DNA of 64,000 nt from CADEEN01 sp963706685 (GTDB lineage Bacteria > Pseudomonadota > Gammaproteobacteria > Burkholderiales > Burkholderiaceae_C). The stretch spans positions 806,001 through 870,000 of the forward strand of contig CAVPMY010000005.1 in the NCBI GenBank assembly GCA_963706685.1, read 5' to 3'. Made by a program: the position numbers and the translations under genes. The notes under the pieces are model-generated. The model made no database searches and was not told the origin of the DNA. It worked only from the letters and a program-made list of their open reading frames with translations. Shown one piece after another: positions 54,533-62,824 of this stretch. Numbering within the stretch: the first letter of the stretch is position 1; the number at the start of each line of letters is the position of its first letter.

Positions 54533-55122
54533 GCGTGCCCCGCCTCCTGGCTCAGCATGTGCGGGTCGATGCCGAGCAGCGACACGGCCTTGTCGTAGCG
54601 CTGCGCAATCGGCGTGTCGAAGATGATGCTCGGGTCGGCGTCGACTGTCAGCCAGCCGTTGCGCGACAGCTCATCTTCGAGCTGGCCGGCGCCCCAGCCG
54701 CTGTAGCCGAGCGTGACCAGCATCTTCTTGGGACCGGCGCCATCGGCCAGGGCTTCGAGCACGTCCTTGCTGGTCGTCATGTCGAGCAAGCCGCCGGCGA
54801 TCGACAGGGTAGAGTTGTAGGGGCTGGCATCATTGGACTGCCGCTCATGCAGCACAAAGCCGCGCTCGGTCTGCACCGGACCACCAAAATACACCGGCGC
54901 ATCGGCAATGTCGTCGCGGTTCAGGCTCAGCTCGACCTTCTCGAACAGGTTCTTGAGCTTGATGTCCACCGGCTTGTTGATCACCAGCCCGAGCGCGCCC
55001 TTTTCCGTGTGCTCGCACAGGTAGATCACCGAGCCGGCGAACGTCGGGTCGGCCATGCCCGGCATGGCAATCAGGAACTGGTTGGTGAGGTTGAAGCGGC
55101 CTGCGCCGCCAGCGTCCGACAT
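54529..55122 (-). CDS. algH: YqgE/AlgH family protein
   Basis: 197 residues. FLIAMPGMADPTFAGSVIYL, LGLVINKPVDI, YFGGPVQTERGFVLH and GYSGWGAGQLEDEL are family hallmarks. The biochemical role is unknown; in Pseudomonas AlgH affects alginate and virulence genes. It is the first gene of the algH-ruvX-pyrR-pyrB run. The ATG at 55122 is chosen because the longer frame above it is antisense to the GNAT gene. Confidence 0.95.
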   Translation of the reverse strand: MSDAGGAGRFNLTNQFLIAMPGMADPTFAGSVIYLCEHTEKGALGLVINKPVDIKLKNLFEKVELSLNRDDIADAPVYFGGPVQTERGFVLHERQSNDASPYNSTLSIAGGLLDMTTSKDVLEALADGAGPKKMLVTLGYSGWGAGQLEDELSRNGWLTVDADPSIIFDTPIAQRYDKAVSLLGIDPHMLSQEAGHA

Positions 55123-55284
55123 AGGGCTCGATTCTAGTGTCGGCGGCCTGCACAACCGTGTGAAATTCACGGATGCGTTGGCCACCTTAACTGGGGGTGC
55201 GTGCCAAGGGCAAGTGCGTAGGTCACAGTGGGGGCGCGGATCGTTGGGACGCCGCGTGACCAAGTCGTCAGGGAAGTCATAACA

Positions 55285-55935
55285 ATGAGTTTCGATGCCG
55301 AGCGCCTGCGTGCGCGGCTGCAGGGCGCCAAGAGTGAACGTCTGATGCTGCGCGAGCCGCAACTGGGCGACGCGATCGATCTGTTCGAAGCCACTCGCGA
55401 CCCGGCGTTCAATGAACACCTGATGTGGAACGCGCCGGCCGACCTCGATGCGGTGCGGCAACGTGTGCAGCGTGTCATCGATCGTGCCGCAGCCGGCGCT
55501 TGCGCCGCGTTCTCGGCCATCGACCGGGCCACCGGGCGCTGGGCGGCGCTGTTTCGCTTCGAGCCGCGCGAGCAACCCAGCTGGGCCGAATTGGGCCTGT
55601 GGTCGCATCCGGCGTTCTGGGGCGTGGGCCATGGCGAGGAATTGACCCGTCTGGCGATCGAACAGGCCTTTGGCAAGACGGAATTGGAAGCGGTGGTGGC
55701 TTGCGCCAAGCTGCAGCACAAGGCGTCGATGAAACTGCTCGAGCGCTGCGGGCTCGAGCCGATCGGCCTGGCGCCGCGCGCTCACGAGGGCGGCCACTCG
55801 GTGCCGTTGATGGAGATGTTGTTGACGCGCACCCGCTGGGCCTGGCTGCGCACCGAATCGATCTCCGGATGGCTGCCCGAGCCGATCGAGCTGGCCGAGC
55901 CGATGGAGGCAGCGCAGCGATTGCAGGCCCAGTAG
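55285..55935 (+). CDS. GNAT family N-acetyltransferase
   Basis: 216 residues. SERLMLREPQLGDAIDLFEAT opens the domain, followed by WSHPAFWGVGHGEELTRLAIEQAF (the acetyl-CoA binding region) and CAKLQHKASMKLLERCGLEPIG. This pattern resembles RimJ/RimL-type proteins. The substrate is unknown. GGGAAG lies upstream of the ATG at 55285. A palindromic element follows after 13 bases. Confidence 0.85.
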   Translation: MSFDAERLRARLQGAKSERLMLREPQLGDAIDLFEATRDPAFNEHLMWNAPADLDAVRQRVQRVIDRAAAGACAAFSAIDRATGRWAALFRFEPREQPSWAELGLWSHPAFWGVGHGEELTRLAIEQAFGKTELEAVVACAKLQHKASMKLLERCGLEPIGLAPRAHEGGHSVPLMEMLLTRTRWAWLRTESISGWLPEPIELAEPMEAAQRLQAQ

Positions 55936-55953
55936 GCGTCGACGGCGGCTAAG

Positions 55954-56110
55954 TACCTCATTTCACAAATACGCCCACATGAATTCGCGCCTCTCATGCC
56001 ATGGCCGCGTTGCGAATCCTCGCGATACCACGAGGTATCGCTGGTTCGCGCCTTGCCCTGACCCGAGATGCATCGATTTCATTGCGTGGGCGTACTTGTG
56101 AAATGAGGTA
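55954..56110. mobile_element. 157-bp MITE-like element with terminal inverted repeats and 5-bp direct repeats
   Basis: The 25-bp ends at 55954-55978 and 56086-56110 are inverted copies with one mismatch (they begin TACCTCATTTCACAA and end TTGTGAAATGAGGTA). Immediately outside on both sides lies CTAAG (55949-55953 and 56111-56115), which looks like a 5-bp target duplication. Inside there is an 8-bp hairpin, GCGATACC-ACGA-GGTATCGC (56022-56041), extended by GCGAA/TTCGC. There is no coding capacity. This is the build of a non-autonomous mobile element moved by a transposase encoded elsewhere. It splits the GNAT gene from phr. Confidence 0.75.
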
Positions 56111-56124
56111 CTAAGCTCGGATGG

Positions 56125-57609
56125 GTGAAGACCGCACCCGAGAAAACGCTCGACCGCGCCCTGGTCTGGCTGCGCCGCGACCTGCGCGCCGATGACAACG
56201 CCGCGCTCTACCACGCCCTGACGGCAGCGCGCAGGGTCTGGGTGGCTTTCATCTTCGACAGCGCCATCCTCGATGACCTGCCGCGCGCCGATCGGCGCGT
56301 CGAGTTCATTCATGACAGCCTGGTCGGGCTCGACTTCCAGTTGCGTGCCTTGGCGGCGCCAGGGGCCAACGTCGCCCTGCTGGTTCGCCACGGCCGCAGC
56401 GCCGACACGCTGCCGCGCCTGGCGCACGCGCTGGGCGTGCAAGCGGTGTATTGCAACCACGATGACGATCCCTACGCGCTGGCGCGAGACGCCCAGGTGC
56501 GCGGCGCGCTGGCTGCCGCAGGCATTGCGCTGCACACGAGCAAGGACCATGTCATTTTCGAGCGCAGTGAAGTGCTGACGCAGTCGGGCGGCGTCTACGG
56601 CGTGTTCACCCCTTACAAGAACGCGTGGCTGAAGAAGATCGATGCGTTCTACCTGCGCGCCTATCCGCTGGAGCGGCACGCCCAGGCCCTGGCACCGGCG
56701 CCCGCTGGTGAGAAGACCGGCGTGCCGACGCTGGCCGAGCTGGGTTTCGAGACGACCAACCTGGCGTCTTTGAAGATGCCCGCCGGTCCGGCCGGCGCGC
56801 AGGTCCTGTGGGCCGACTACCTGCAGCGCATCGACGACTACGAGCAGACGCGCAACTTTCCGGCCATCAAGGGGCCGAGCTACCTGTCGACGCATTTGCG
56901 CTTCGGCACGATATCGGTGCGCCAGCTGGCCCGTGAAGCCTGGCAGCGCGCCCAGGCCGGCTCGCGCGGCGCCGAGATCTGGCTGTCCGAGCTGATCTGG
57001 CGCGATTTCTACCACCAGGTGCTGCACCACCATCCGCGCGTGGTCGGCAGCAGCTTCAAGCGCGAGTACGACGCCATCAAGTGGGAACATGGCAAGCACG
57101 CCGACGCGCTGTTCGCGGCCTGGTGCGAAGGCCGCACCGGCTACCCGCTGGTGGATGCGGCGATGCAGCAGATCAACCAGTCCGGCTACATGCACAACCG
57201 GCTGCGCATGGTGGTGGCCAGTTTTCTGACCAAGGACCTGGGCATCGATTGGCGGCGCGGCGAGGCCTACTTCGCGCAGCACTTGAACGACTTCGACCTC
57301 GCCGCCAACAACGGCGGCTGGCAATGGGCCGCCTCATCGGGTTGCGACGCGCAGCCGTACTTTCGCATCTTCAACCCGGTTGCCCAGAGCGAAAAATTCG
57401 ACCCCGAGGGCAAGTTCATCCGCCGCTACCTGCCGCAGCTGGCCAAGCTGCCGAACGAGCTGATCCATGCGCCGTGGCTGGCACGCCCGGTGGACCTGGC
57501 TGCGGCGGGCCTCGAACTCGACCGCGACTACCCGCGGCCGATCATCGACCATGCGGTCGCGCGAGAAAAGACGCTGCAGCGCTACGCCGTCGTCAAGACG
57601 GTCAGGTAG
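56125..57609 (+). CDS. phr: Deoxyribodipyrimidine photolyase
   Basis: 494 residues. ALVWLRRDLRADDNAALYHAL opens the antenna domain. The FAD-binding C-terminal half has YLSTHLRFGTISVRQL, WLSELIWRDFYHQVLHHHP, CEGRTGYPLVDAAMQQINQSGYMHNRLRM and NNGGWQWAASSGCDAQPYFRIFNP. These include the tryptophans of electron transfer. It repairs cyclobutane pyrimidine dimers with light. The GTG start lies only 10 bases after the repeat flank, so the promoter may sit inside the mobile element. Its last eight bases overlap convergent tatC. Confidence 0.96.
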   Translation: MKTAPEKTLDRALVWLRRDLRADDNAALYHALTAARRVWVAFIFDSAILDDLPRADRRVEFIHDSLVGLDFQLRALAAPGANVALLVRHGRSADTLPRLAHALGVQAVYCNHDDDPYALARDAQVRGALAAAGIALHTSKDHVIFERSEVLTQSGGVYGVFTPYKNAWLKKIDAFYLRAYPLERHAQALAPAPAGEKTGVPTLAELGFETTNLASLKMPAGPAGAQVLWADYLQRIDDYEQTRNFPAIKGPSYLSTHLRFGTISVRQLAREAWQRAQAGSRGAEIWLSELIWRDFYHQVLHHHPRVVGSSFKREYDAIKWEHGKHADALFAAWCEGRTGYPLVDAAMQQINQSGYMHNRLRMVVASFLTKDLGIDWRRGEAYFAQHLNDFDLAANNGGWQWAASSGCDAQPYFRIFNPVAQSEKFDPEGKFIRRYLPQLAKLPNELIHAPWLARPVDLAAAGLELDRDYPRPIIDHAVAREKTLQRYAVVKTVR

Positions 57610-58396
57610 CGTTCTCGGCGCTGTCCGTTTCGGGGGCCTTCTGGTGCTTGACGAACAGGCGCGCGGCGACGATGCCGAGCTCGTAGAGGATGCACATCGG
57701 GATCGCCAGCGCGAGTTGCGAGATCACGTCCGGCGGCGTCACCACGGCTGAGACGATGAACGAGCCGACGATGAAGTAGCCGCGCCAGGACTTGAGCTGC
57801 TCGATCGTGACGACGCCGATGCGCGTCAGCACGATCACCGCAATCGGCACCTCGAAGGCGATGCCGAAGACGAGGAACAGCGTCAGGACAAAGCCGAAAT
57901 ACTGTTCGATGTCAGGCGCGGCAGTGATGGCCGACGGCGCGAAGGCCTGGATGAACTTGGACATGCCCGGGATGACGATGTAGTAGCAGAACGCCACGCC
58001 AAGAACAAACAGGATCGTGCTCGAGACCACCAGCGGCAGCACCATCTTCCTTTCATGCGAGTACAGGCCCGGGGCGACAAAAGCCCACAGCTGGTAGAGC
58101 ACGATCGGCAGGGCCAGCATGAAGGCCGCCATCAGGGTGATCTTCAAGGGCACCAAGACCGGCGAGATGACGTTGGTGGCGATCAGCGTCGCGCCCTTGG
58201 GCAAATGGGCCACCAGCGGCGCGGCAAGAAAGTCGTAAAGCCCCGCAGGCCCCGGCCACAGCAACAACACGCCGAAGGCGATGCTGATCGCGATCACCGC
58301 GCGGATCATCCGGTCGCGCAACTCGATCAGGTGCGAAACGAACGGCTGCTCGGTGCCGGCGAGTTCGTCTTCCTTGTCGTCGTTGCCGGCGCTCAT
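57602..58396 (-). CDS. tatC: Twin-arginine translocase subunit TatC
   Basis: 264 residues, six membrane helices. HLIELRDRMIRAVIAI is the N-terminal signature; FVAPGLYSHERKMVLPLV and FGIAFEVPIAVIVL follow, the latter with the conserved acidic residue. It binds the twin-arginine signal of folded export substrates. The ATG at 58396 overlaps the tatB stop as ATGA. Confidence 0.97.
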   Translation of the reverse strand: MSAGNDDKEDELAGTEQPFVSHLIELRDRMIRAVIAISIAFGVLLLWPGPAGLYDFLAAPLVAHLPKGATLIATNVISPVLVPLKITLMAAFMLALPIVLYQLWAFVAPGLYSHERKMVLPLVVSSTILFVLGVAFCYYIVIPGMSKFIQAFAPSAITAAPDIEQYFGFVLTLFLVFGIAFEVPIAVIVLTRIGVVTIEQLKSWRGYFIVGSFIVSAVVTPPDVISQLALAIPMCILYELGIVAARLFVKHQKAPETDSAENAT

Positions 58397-58872
58397 CGCG
58401 ACGCTGGCTTCGGCCGGTAGCGCGCCACCCGCGCCGCACCCGACAGCGCCTTGGTGCGGATGCCCGTGCGCTGCTTGTACCAATTCGGCGTGGCGCCTCG
58501 TTTCAGGCGCCAGTTCTTCTTCGGATGCCTGTACTCGGGCACCGGCGTCGACAGGCCGTCGAGCGCGTTGGCCGCACTGTCGATGTCGCCGGACTTCCAG
58601 CTGCTTTCGAGCTCGCTCGTGGTGGCGTTGAACTCGCGGTTGACACTGGTTTCGACGTCGCGCGCCGCGGTCTCGAACTGCGACTTCATCTTCTGCAGTT
58701 CTTCGAGCTCGATCGTGCGGTTGACTTCGGCCTTGACATCGGCCACGTAGCGTTGCGCCTTGCCGAGGAAGTGCCCCACCGTGCGTGCGACACGCGGCAG
58801 TTTCTCCGGCCCGATGACGATGAGCGCCACCGCACCGATCAGCGCGATCTTGTCGAAACCGAAATCAATCAT
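58393..58872 (-). CDS. tatB: Twin-arginine translocase subunit TatB
   Basis: 159 residues. MIDFGFDKIALIGAVALIVIG is the short membrane helix with the conserved Gly-Pro-Glu hinge (GPEKLPRVARTVG). A long amphipathic helix follows, then a basic tail. It receives substrates together with TatC. Confidence 0.95.
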   Translation of the reverse strand: MIDFGFDKIALIGAVALIVIGPEKLPRVARTVGHFLGKAQRYVADVKAEVNRTIELEELQKMKSQFETAARDVETSVNREFNATTSELESSWKSGDIDSAANALDGLSTPVPEYRHPKKNWRLKRGATPNWYKQRTGIRTKALSGAARVARYRPKPASR

Positions 58873-58906
58873 GGACGGTGCCCGACCTGCGACGGGCTAA
58901 GGGCGA

Positions 58907-59146
58907 TCAGGTTTTTGTCTTGGCCTCGACATCCACCGTGTTGGCGTCCGTCGCCTTCTGCGACGTCACCTGCGATGGCGGCGTGGCGGCGCTGTCGGCC
59001 GATTCACCGCCGCTCTTCACACCGTCCTTGAAGCCCTTGACCGCACCGCCCAGATCGGAACCGATGTTCTTCAGCTTCTTGGTGCCGAAGATCAGCACCA
59101 CAACCAGCAGCACGATCAGCCAATGCCAGATGCTGAATGATCCCAT
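58907..59146 (-). CDS. tatA: Twin-arginine translocase subunit TatA
   Basis: 79 residues. MGSFSIWHWLIVLLVVVLIF is the N-terminal helix, then the hinge FGTKKLKNIGSDLGGAVKGFKDGV. It forms the variable-size pore. AGGAGAAC lies just before the ATG. The Tat genes run A-B-C on the minus strand. Confidence 0.96.
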   Translation of the reverse strand: MGSFSIWHWLIVLLVVVLIFGTKKLKNIGSDLGGAVKGFKDGVKSGGESADSAATPPSQVTSQKATDANTVDVEAKTKT

Positions 59147-59196
59147 GTCGTTCTCCTGTGAAAGGAACTGCTGCTGATTCTAGGTCAGCACCCCCG

Positions 59197-59544
59197 TCAA
59201 CCCTTGGCCCAAGGCCTTGGCCCGCCCATGACATGCATGTGCAAGTGCATTACTTCCTGACTGCCGTCGCGCCCGGTATTGATGACATGTCTGAATCCGT
59301 TGGTCACGCCGAGTTCCCGCATCAGTCGCGGCGAAAGAGCCATCATGCGGCCCAGGAGCCCAGCATGCGTGTCGCTCACGTCCGCCATCGAGACGATATG
59401 TACCTTGGGAACGAGCAGGATATGCACCGGGGCCCACGGATGGATGTCGTGAAAGGCCAGGATCTCGTCGTCTTCATAGGCCTTTTTTGCCGGAATCTGG
59501 CCGGCGACGATCTTGCAGAAGAGGCAGTTTTGATCTGAACTCAT
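59197..59544 (-). CDS. hinT: HIT family nucleotide-binding protein (HinT-like)
   Basis: 115 residues. CLFCKIVAGQIPAKKAYEDD is the start region, with the nucleotide pocket in DIHPWAPVHILLVPK and the catalytic HLHMHVMGG. It hydrolyses adenosine phosphoramidates. I use the ATG at 59544, nine bases inside an in-frame GTG. It lies between tatA and DUF4870 in the usual order. Confidence 0.95.
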   Translation of the reverse strand: MSSDQNCLFCKIVAGQIPAKKAYEDDEILAFHDIHPWAPVHILLVPKVHIVSMADVSDTHAGLLGRMMALSPRLMRELGVTNGFRHVINTGRDGSQEVMHLHMHVMGGPRPWAKG

Positions 59545-59554
59545 GGCTGTCACC

Positions 59555-59896
59555 TCATGCAGGCATCACCGGCTGGTTGTCATTGAGCTTCAAGAAACCC
59601 TTGATGACGCGGTACAGGGCCCAGATGCCGGCTGCGAACCAGACCAGCAAGCCGAGGCCGAACGCGAACAGCAACACGAAACCCAGCACACCCCAGGCCA
59701 GGCCCCACCAGAAGGTGCGGATCTGCCAGTCGAAGTGGCTTTCGTAGACCGTGCCCACGGCATCGTCGCGTTTCACGTAATTGATGATCACACCGACGAT
59801 CGCCGTGATGCCGATGAAGATCGACAGCACCTGCAGGCCATAGACCAGCATCGTCAAGGTCTTCAAGCTCGCCAGTTGTTCAGCGGACTTGTCCAT
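59555..59896 (-). CDS. DUF4870-like membrane protein
   Basis: 113 residues with three membrane segments (VYGLQVLSIFIGITAIVGVI, WWGLAWGVLGFVLLFAFGLG, LVWFAAGIWALYRV). YVKRDDAVGTVYESHFDWQIRTFWW in between is a typical DUF4870 loop. The ATG overlaps the hisE stop (TGATG), so it is coupled to the histidine genes. Function unknown. Confidence 0.85.
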   Translation of the reverse strand: MDKSAEQLASLKTLTMLVYGLQVLSIFIGITAIVGVIINYVKRDDAVGTVYESHFDWQIRTFWWGLAWGVLGFVLLFAFGLGLLVWFAAGIWALYRVIKGFLKLNDNQPVMPA

Positions 59897-60249
59897 CACG
59901 CACCCTCCTCGGTGTCACGTCGATCGGCTTTGCGCAACGCAAACTCCTCCAGCCCCGACTGGCCCTCGCGCCGCTCCAGTTCGGCCAGCACATCGGCCGG
60001 CTTCAGGCCGAAGTGCGCCAGCGCGATCATCGAGTGGAACCACAGGTCGGCGACCTCGGCAGTCAGGCGCGCGCGGTCACCATCCTTGGCCGCCATGACG
60101 ACCTCGGTGGCCTCCTCGCCGACCTTCTTCAGGATGGCGTCGACACCCTTGGCCGACAGGCGGGCGACATAGCTCTTGTCGGGGTCGGCGCTGCGGCGCG
60201 ACTCGATGATCGCCGCCAGACGCGCCAGCGTGTCGTTGCCGCTGCTCAT
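59896..60249 (-). CDS. hisE: Phosphoribosyl-ATP pyrophosphatase
   Basis: 117 residues, MazG-like all-alpha fold. VDAILKKVGEEATEVVMAAKDGD carries the acidic metal-binding residues, followed by VADLWFHSMIALAHFGL. It removes pyrophosphate from phosphoribosyl-ATP in histidine synthesis. The start overlaps hisI by four bases. Confidence 0.96.
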   Translation of the reverse strand: MSSGNDTLARLAAIIESRRSADPDKSYVARLSAKGVDAILKKVGEEATEVVMAAKDGDRARLTAEVADLWFHSMIALAHFGLKPADVLAELERREGQSGLEEFALRKADRRDTEEGA

Positions 60250-60641
60250 TTGTTGTAGATGCTTTCCGGATCCTTGAGCACCGGCTCAACCGTCGTCCAC
60301 TGCCCGTCTTCGAGCTTCTGAAAGAAGCACGAATGGCGCCCGGTGTGGCAGGCGATGCCCGGCTCATGGCCGAGTTGGGTGACCTTGAGCAGCACCACAT
60401 CGTTGTCGCAATCGAGGCGGATGTCGTGGACCTGCTGCACATGGCCGCTGTCTTCGCCCTTGTGCCAGAGCTTCGCGCGCGAGCGGCTCCAGTACACGGC
60501 GCGCCGCGTCTGCACCGTCTGGGCCAGCGCCTCGCGGTTCATGAAGGCAAACATCAGCACGTCGTTGCTGCCGACCTCCTGCGCGATCACCGGCACGAGG
60601 CCGTCACGGTCCCATTTCACGGCGTCGAGCCAAGCATCCAT
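60246..60641 (-). CDS. hisI: Phosphoribosyl-AMP cyclohydrolase
   Basis: 131 residues. The zinc-binding cysteines are in VHDIRLDCDNDVVLLKV and ACHTGRHSCFFQ. MFAFMNREALAQTVQTRRAVYWSRSR is the N-terminal signature. It opens the adenine ring of phosphoribosyl-AMP. hisF and the earlier his genes are not upstream: a PEP-CTERM gene is there instead, so this is a detached end of the pathway. Confidence 0.97.
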   Translation of the reverse strand: MDAWLDAVKWDRDGLVPVIAQEVGSNDVLMFAFMNREALAQTVQTRRAVYWSRSRAKLWHKGEDSGHVQQVHDIRLDCDNDVVLLKVTQLGHEPGIACHTGRHSCFFQKLEDGQWTTVEPVLKDPESIYNK

Positions 60642-60691
60642 GGCGACAGTATGCCGCCGATGCCTGCCGGGGCGCTGCCCCGCAGCAATGC

Positions 60692-61480
60692 TCAGGCGCG
60701 GCGGCGGCGCGCCGCGATCGCCAGCGCTCCTAGCCCGGCGAGCATCAGCGCGTAGGTGCTCGGCTCGGGAATCGCCGGAATGGGCGGCGGTGCGGCTTCG
60801 ACCGTGAAACCGTTGTAGGTGACGTTGGCCTGCGAGTAGTTGTAGAAACCGAAACGGCCGGTCGGGAACGAGCCCGCCACGTCCAGCACCGTTGTCGGCG
60901 CTGCGAAGGCGCCGCCCGACAGCGATACCGTGACGCGATCGGCCAGGTAGCTGATCTCGAACGAATACGTGGTGCTGTCGGCCCAGCCGTTGGACGTGGA
61001 GAAGTTCGCGCCGAGCACGTCAAAGCCCGGGCTGTCGGTGTGTCCCCAGAAACCGGGCAAGTAGTCGTTGATCGTGCCGTTGACGCGGTTCAGCGCAAAG
61101 CCCTCGCGCGCCAGGAAGCCACCGGAGGACTGGTCGTTCTGCTTCCAGTCGAGCAGCACGTAGTTCATGTCGTTGCCGGTGCCCGCAGGCGCCGTGTAGC
61201 CCATGACGAAGCCGATGTAGTCGTCGTCGCCGGCCCCGCCGACGCGGATAGAGCCGCGCAGCACCGTGCCGACGAAGCTGTCCGGGCTGACGAAGAAAGT
61301 GGGGTTGCCGTTGATCGACTGCGTGACCGATGTGCCGTCGGCAGAGACGGTCCAGACACCGTTGCTTGCGGGCCCCGTCTCGAGCCAACTGTTGAGGTCG
61401 ATTGGCACGGCTTGCGCCAGCGCCTGCAACGGCACCAGTGCCGCGGACAATACCGCAAAGGACAGTGAGCGCAGTTTCAT
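60692..61480 (-). CDS. PEP-CTERM sorting domain protein
   Basis: 262 residues. A signal peptide (LSFAVLSAALVPLQALAQA) leads into a beta-sandwich with VGGAGDDDYIGFVMGY, NYVLLDWKQNDQ, REGFALNRVNG and GRFGFYNYSQANVTYNGF. This resembles the thrombospondin C-terminal-like fold with calcium-binding Asp. The C-terminus is IPEPSTYALMLAGLGALAIA followed by RRRR, the PEP-CTERM tag removed by exosortase/EpsH. It is probably secreted and attached to the cell surface or exopolysaccharide matrix. GGAG lies six bases before the ATG. Confidence 0.9.
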   Translation of the reverse strand: MKLRSLSFAVLSAALVPLQALAQAVPIDLNSWLETGPASNGVWTVSADGTSVTQSINGNPTFFVSPDSFVGTVLRGSIRVGGAGDDDYIGFVMGYTAPAGTGNDMNYVLLDWKQNDQSSGGFLAREGFALNRVNGTINDYLPGFWGHTDSPGFDVLGANFSTSNGWADSTTYSFEISYLADRVTVSLSGGAFAAPTTVLDVAGSFPTGRFGFYNYSQANVTYNGFTVEAAPPPIPAIPEPSTYALMLAGLGALAIAARRRRA

Positions 61481-61551
61481 GGTCGGCTCCTTGGCCGCGC
61501 GGAAGCGGCTAGGAAGAACAATAGTGCGCTGGGCGCGCTTTGAAAAGCCCG

Positions 61552-61959
61552 TCAGCACTGTTCCGCGGCAAACCACTCCAGCACTGGCAAAGTACCCGCC
61601 AGCAGTGGTCCGACCCGCACCGGCAGCGTCTGCCACGCCATCTGCTGGCCCTCGCGCATCTCGAACGCACCGCTCCACGCGAAGACCTTGCAGAAATGCA
61701 GGCGCACCAGGGCGTGCGGGTAATCGTGCGTCGTCACCTGCCACGGCTGCGCCGCGTCGATGTCGATGCCGAGTTCTTCATGCAGTTCGCGCTTCAAGGC
61801 TTGCTCGATGCTTTCACCGGCTTCGACCTTGCCGCCGGGGAACTCCCAGTGGCCGGCATAGACCTTGCCCTCGGGCCGCGACGTGAGCAGAAAACGGCCG
61901 TCAGCGGCAATCAGCACACCGACGGCCACGTCGACCGGCTGCCGCTCAGGCGCGGCCAC
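61552..61959 (-). CDS. Nudix hydrolase, MutT-like
   Basis: About 135 residues. The Nudix box is complete: GGKVEAGESIEQALKRELHE followed by ELGI. WEFPGG precedes it. The length and HDYPHALVRLHFCKV resemble 8-oxo-dGTP diphosphatase MutT. No ATG exists near the start. A GTG at 61959 is chosen, overlapping the DUF815 gene by 14 bases; TTG at 61974 is possible. Usually this gene follows a DUF815 ATPase in Burkholderiales. Confidence 0.85.
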   Translation of the reverse strand: MAAPERQPVDVAVGVLIAADGRFLLTSRPEGKVYAGHWEFPGGKVEAGESIEQALKRELHEELGIDIDAAQPWQVTTHDYPHALVRLHFCKVFAWSGAFEMREGQQMAWQTLPVRVGPLLAGTLPVLEWFAAEQC

Positions 61960-62824
61960 ACCAGTCGCGTGCAAATTGATAGGCCACCCGCCCCGAACGC
62001 GAACCGCGCTCTAGCGCCCAGACGAGCGCTTCGGGGCGCGCCGCTTCGAGCCGCTTTGCGTCCGCTTCGCCGAAGTGATGCAGCCACTGCGCAACGATCG
62101 ACAGGTACTCGGCCTGGGTGAAGGGGTAGAAGCTCAGCCACAGGCCGAAGCGCTCGGACAGCGAGATCTTCTCCTCGACGACCTCGCCCGGATGGACCTC
62201 GCCATCTTCGGTGTGCGTGTAGCTCAGGTTTTCCTTCATGTACTCGGGCATCAGGTGGCGGCGGTTGCTGGTCGCGTAGACCAGCACGTTGTCGCTGGCC
62301 TGCGCCACCGAGCCGTCGAGCACCGACTTCAGCGCCTTGTAGCCGGGCTCGCCCTCGTCGAACGAGAGGTCGTCACAGAAGATGATGAAGCGCTCGGAGC
62401 GCTCGGCGATGGCATCGACGATGTCGGTGAGGTCGACCAGGTCGGCCTTGTCCACTTCGATCAGCCGCAGCCCCTGCGACGCGAATTCATTCAGGCAGGC
62501 CTTGATCAGCGAGCTCTTGCCGGTGCCGCGGGCACCGGTCAGCAGCACGTTGTTGGCCGGCTTGCCGGCCACGAACTGCTGCGTGTTGGCAAGCAGCCGG
62601 TCGCGCTGGCGATCGACTTCCTTCAAGTCCGCCAGGCGGATCGTCGCCACATGCTTGACCGGTTCGATCACGCCCATCGCCGATACAGCGCCGCGCTTGC
62701 GGTAGCGAAAGGCGATCGATGCCGCCCAATCAGTGGCCTTTTTCCGCTGCGGCAACACGCCTTCCAGGCGCGCCAGCAAGGCGTCGGCGCGCTCGATCAG
62801 GGAGTCGACAGTGGGCTTGTTCAT
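61946..62824 (-). CDS. DUF815 family ATPase
   Basis: 292 residues. Walker A is LTGARGTGKSSLIKACLNEF near 98, Walker B IIFCDDLSFDEGEPGYKALK, and a sensor stretch VYATSNRRHLMPEYM follows. It ends with ALERGSRSGRVAYQFARDW. DUF815 proteins are AAA-like ATPases of unknown role. The start overlaps the pdeM stop (ATGA). Confidence 0.92.
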   Translation of the reverse strand: MNKPTVDSLIERADALLARLEGVLPQRKKATDWAASIAFRYRKRGAVSAMGVIEPVKHVATIRLADLKEVDRQRDRLLANTQQFVAGKPANNVLLTGARGTGKSSLIKACLNEFASQGLRLIEVDKADLVDLTDIVDAIAERSERFIIFCDDLSFDEGEPGYKALKSVLDGSVAQASDNVLVYATSNRRHLMPEYMKENLSYTHTEDGEVHPGEVVEEKISLSERFGLWLSFYPFTQAEYLSIVAQWLHHFGEADAKRLEAARPEALVWALERGSRSGRVAYQFARDWCGRA

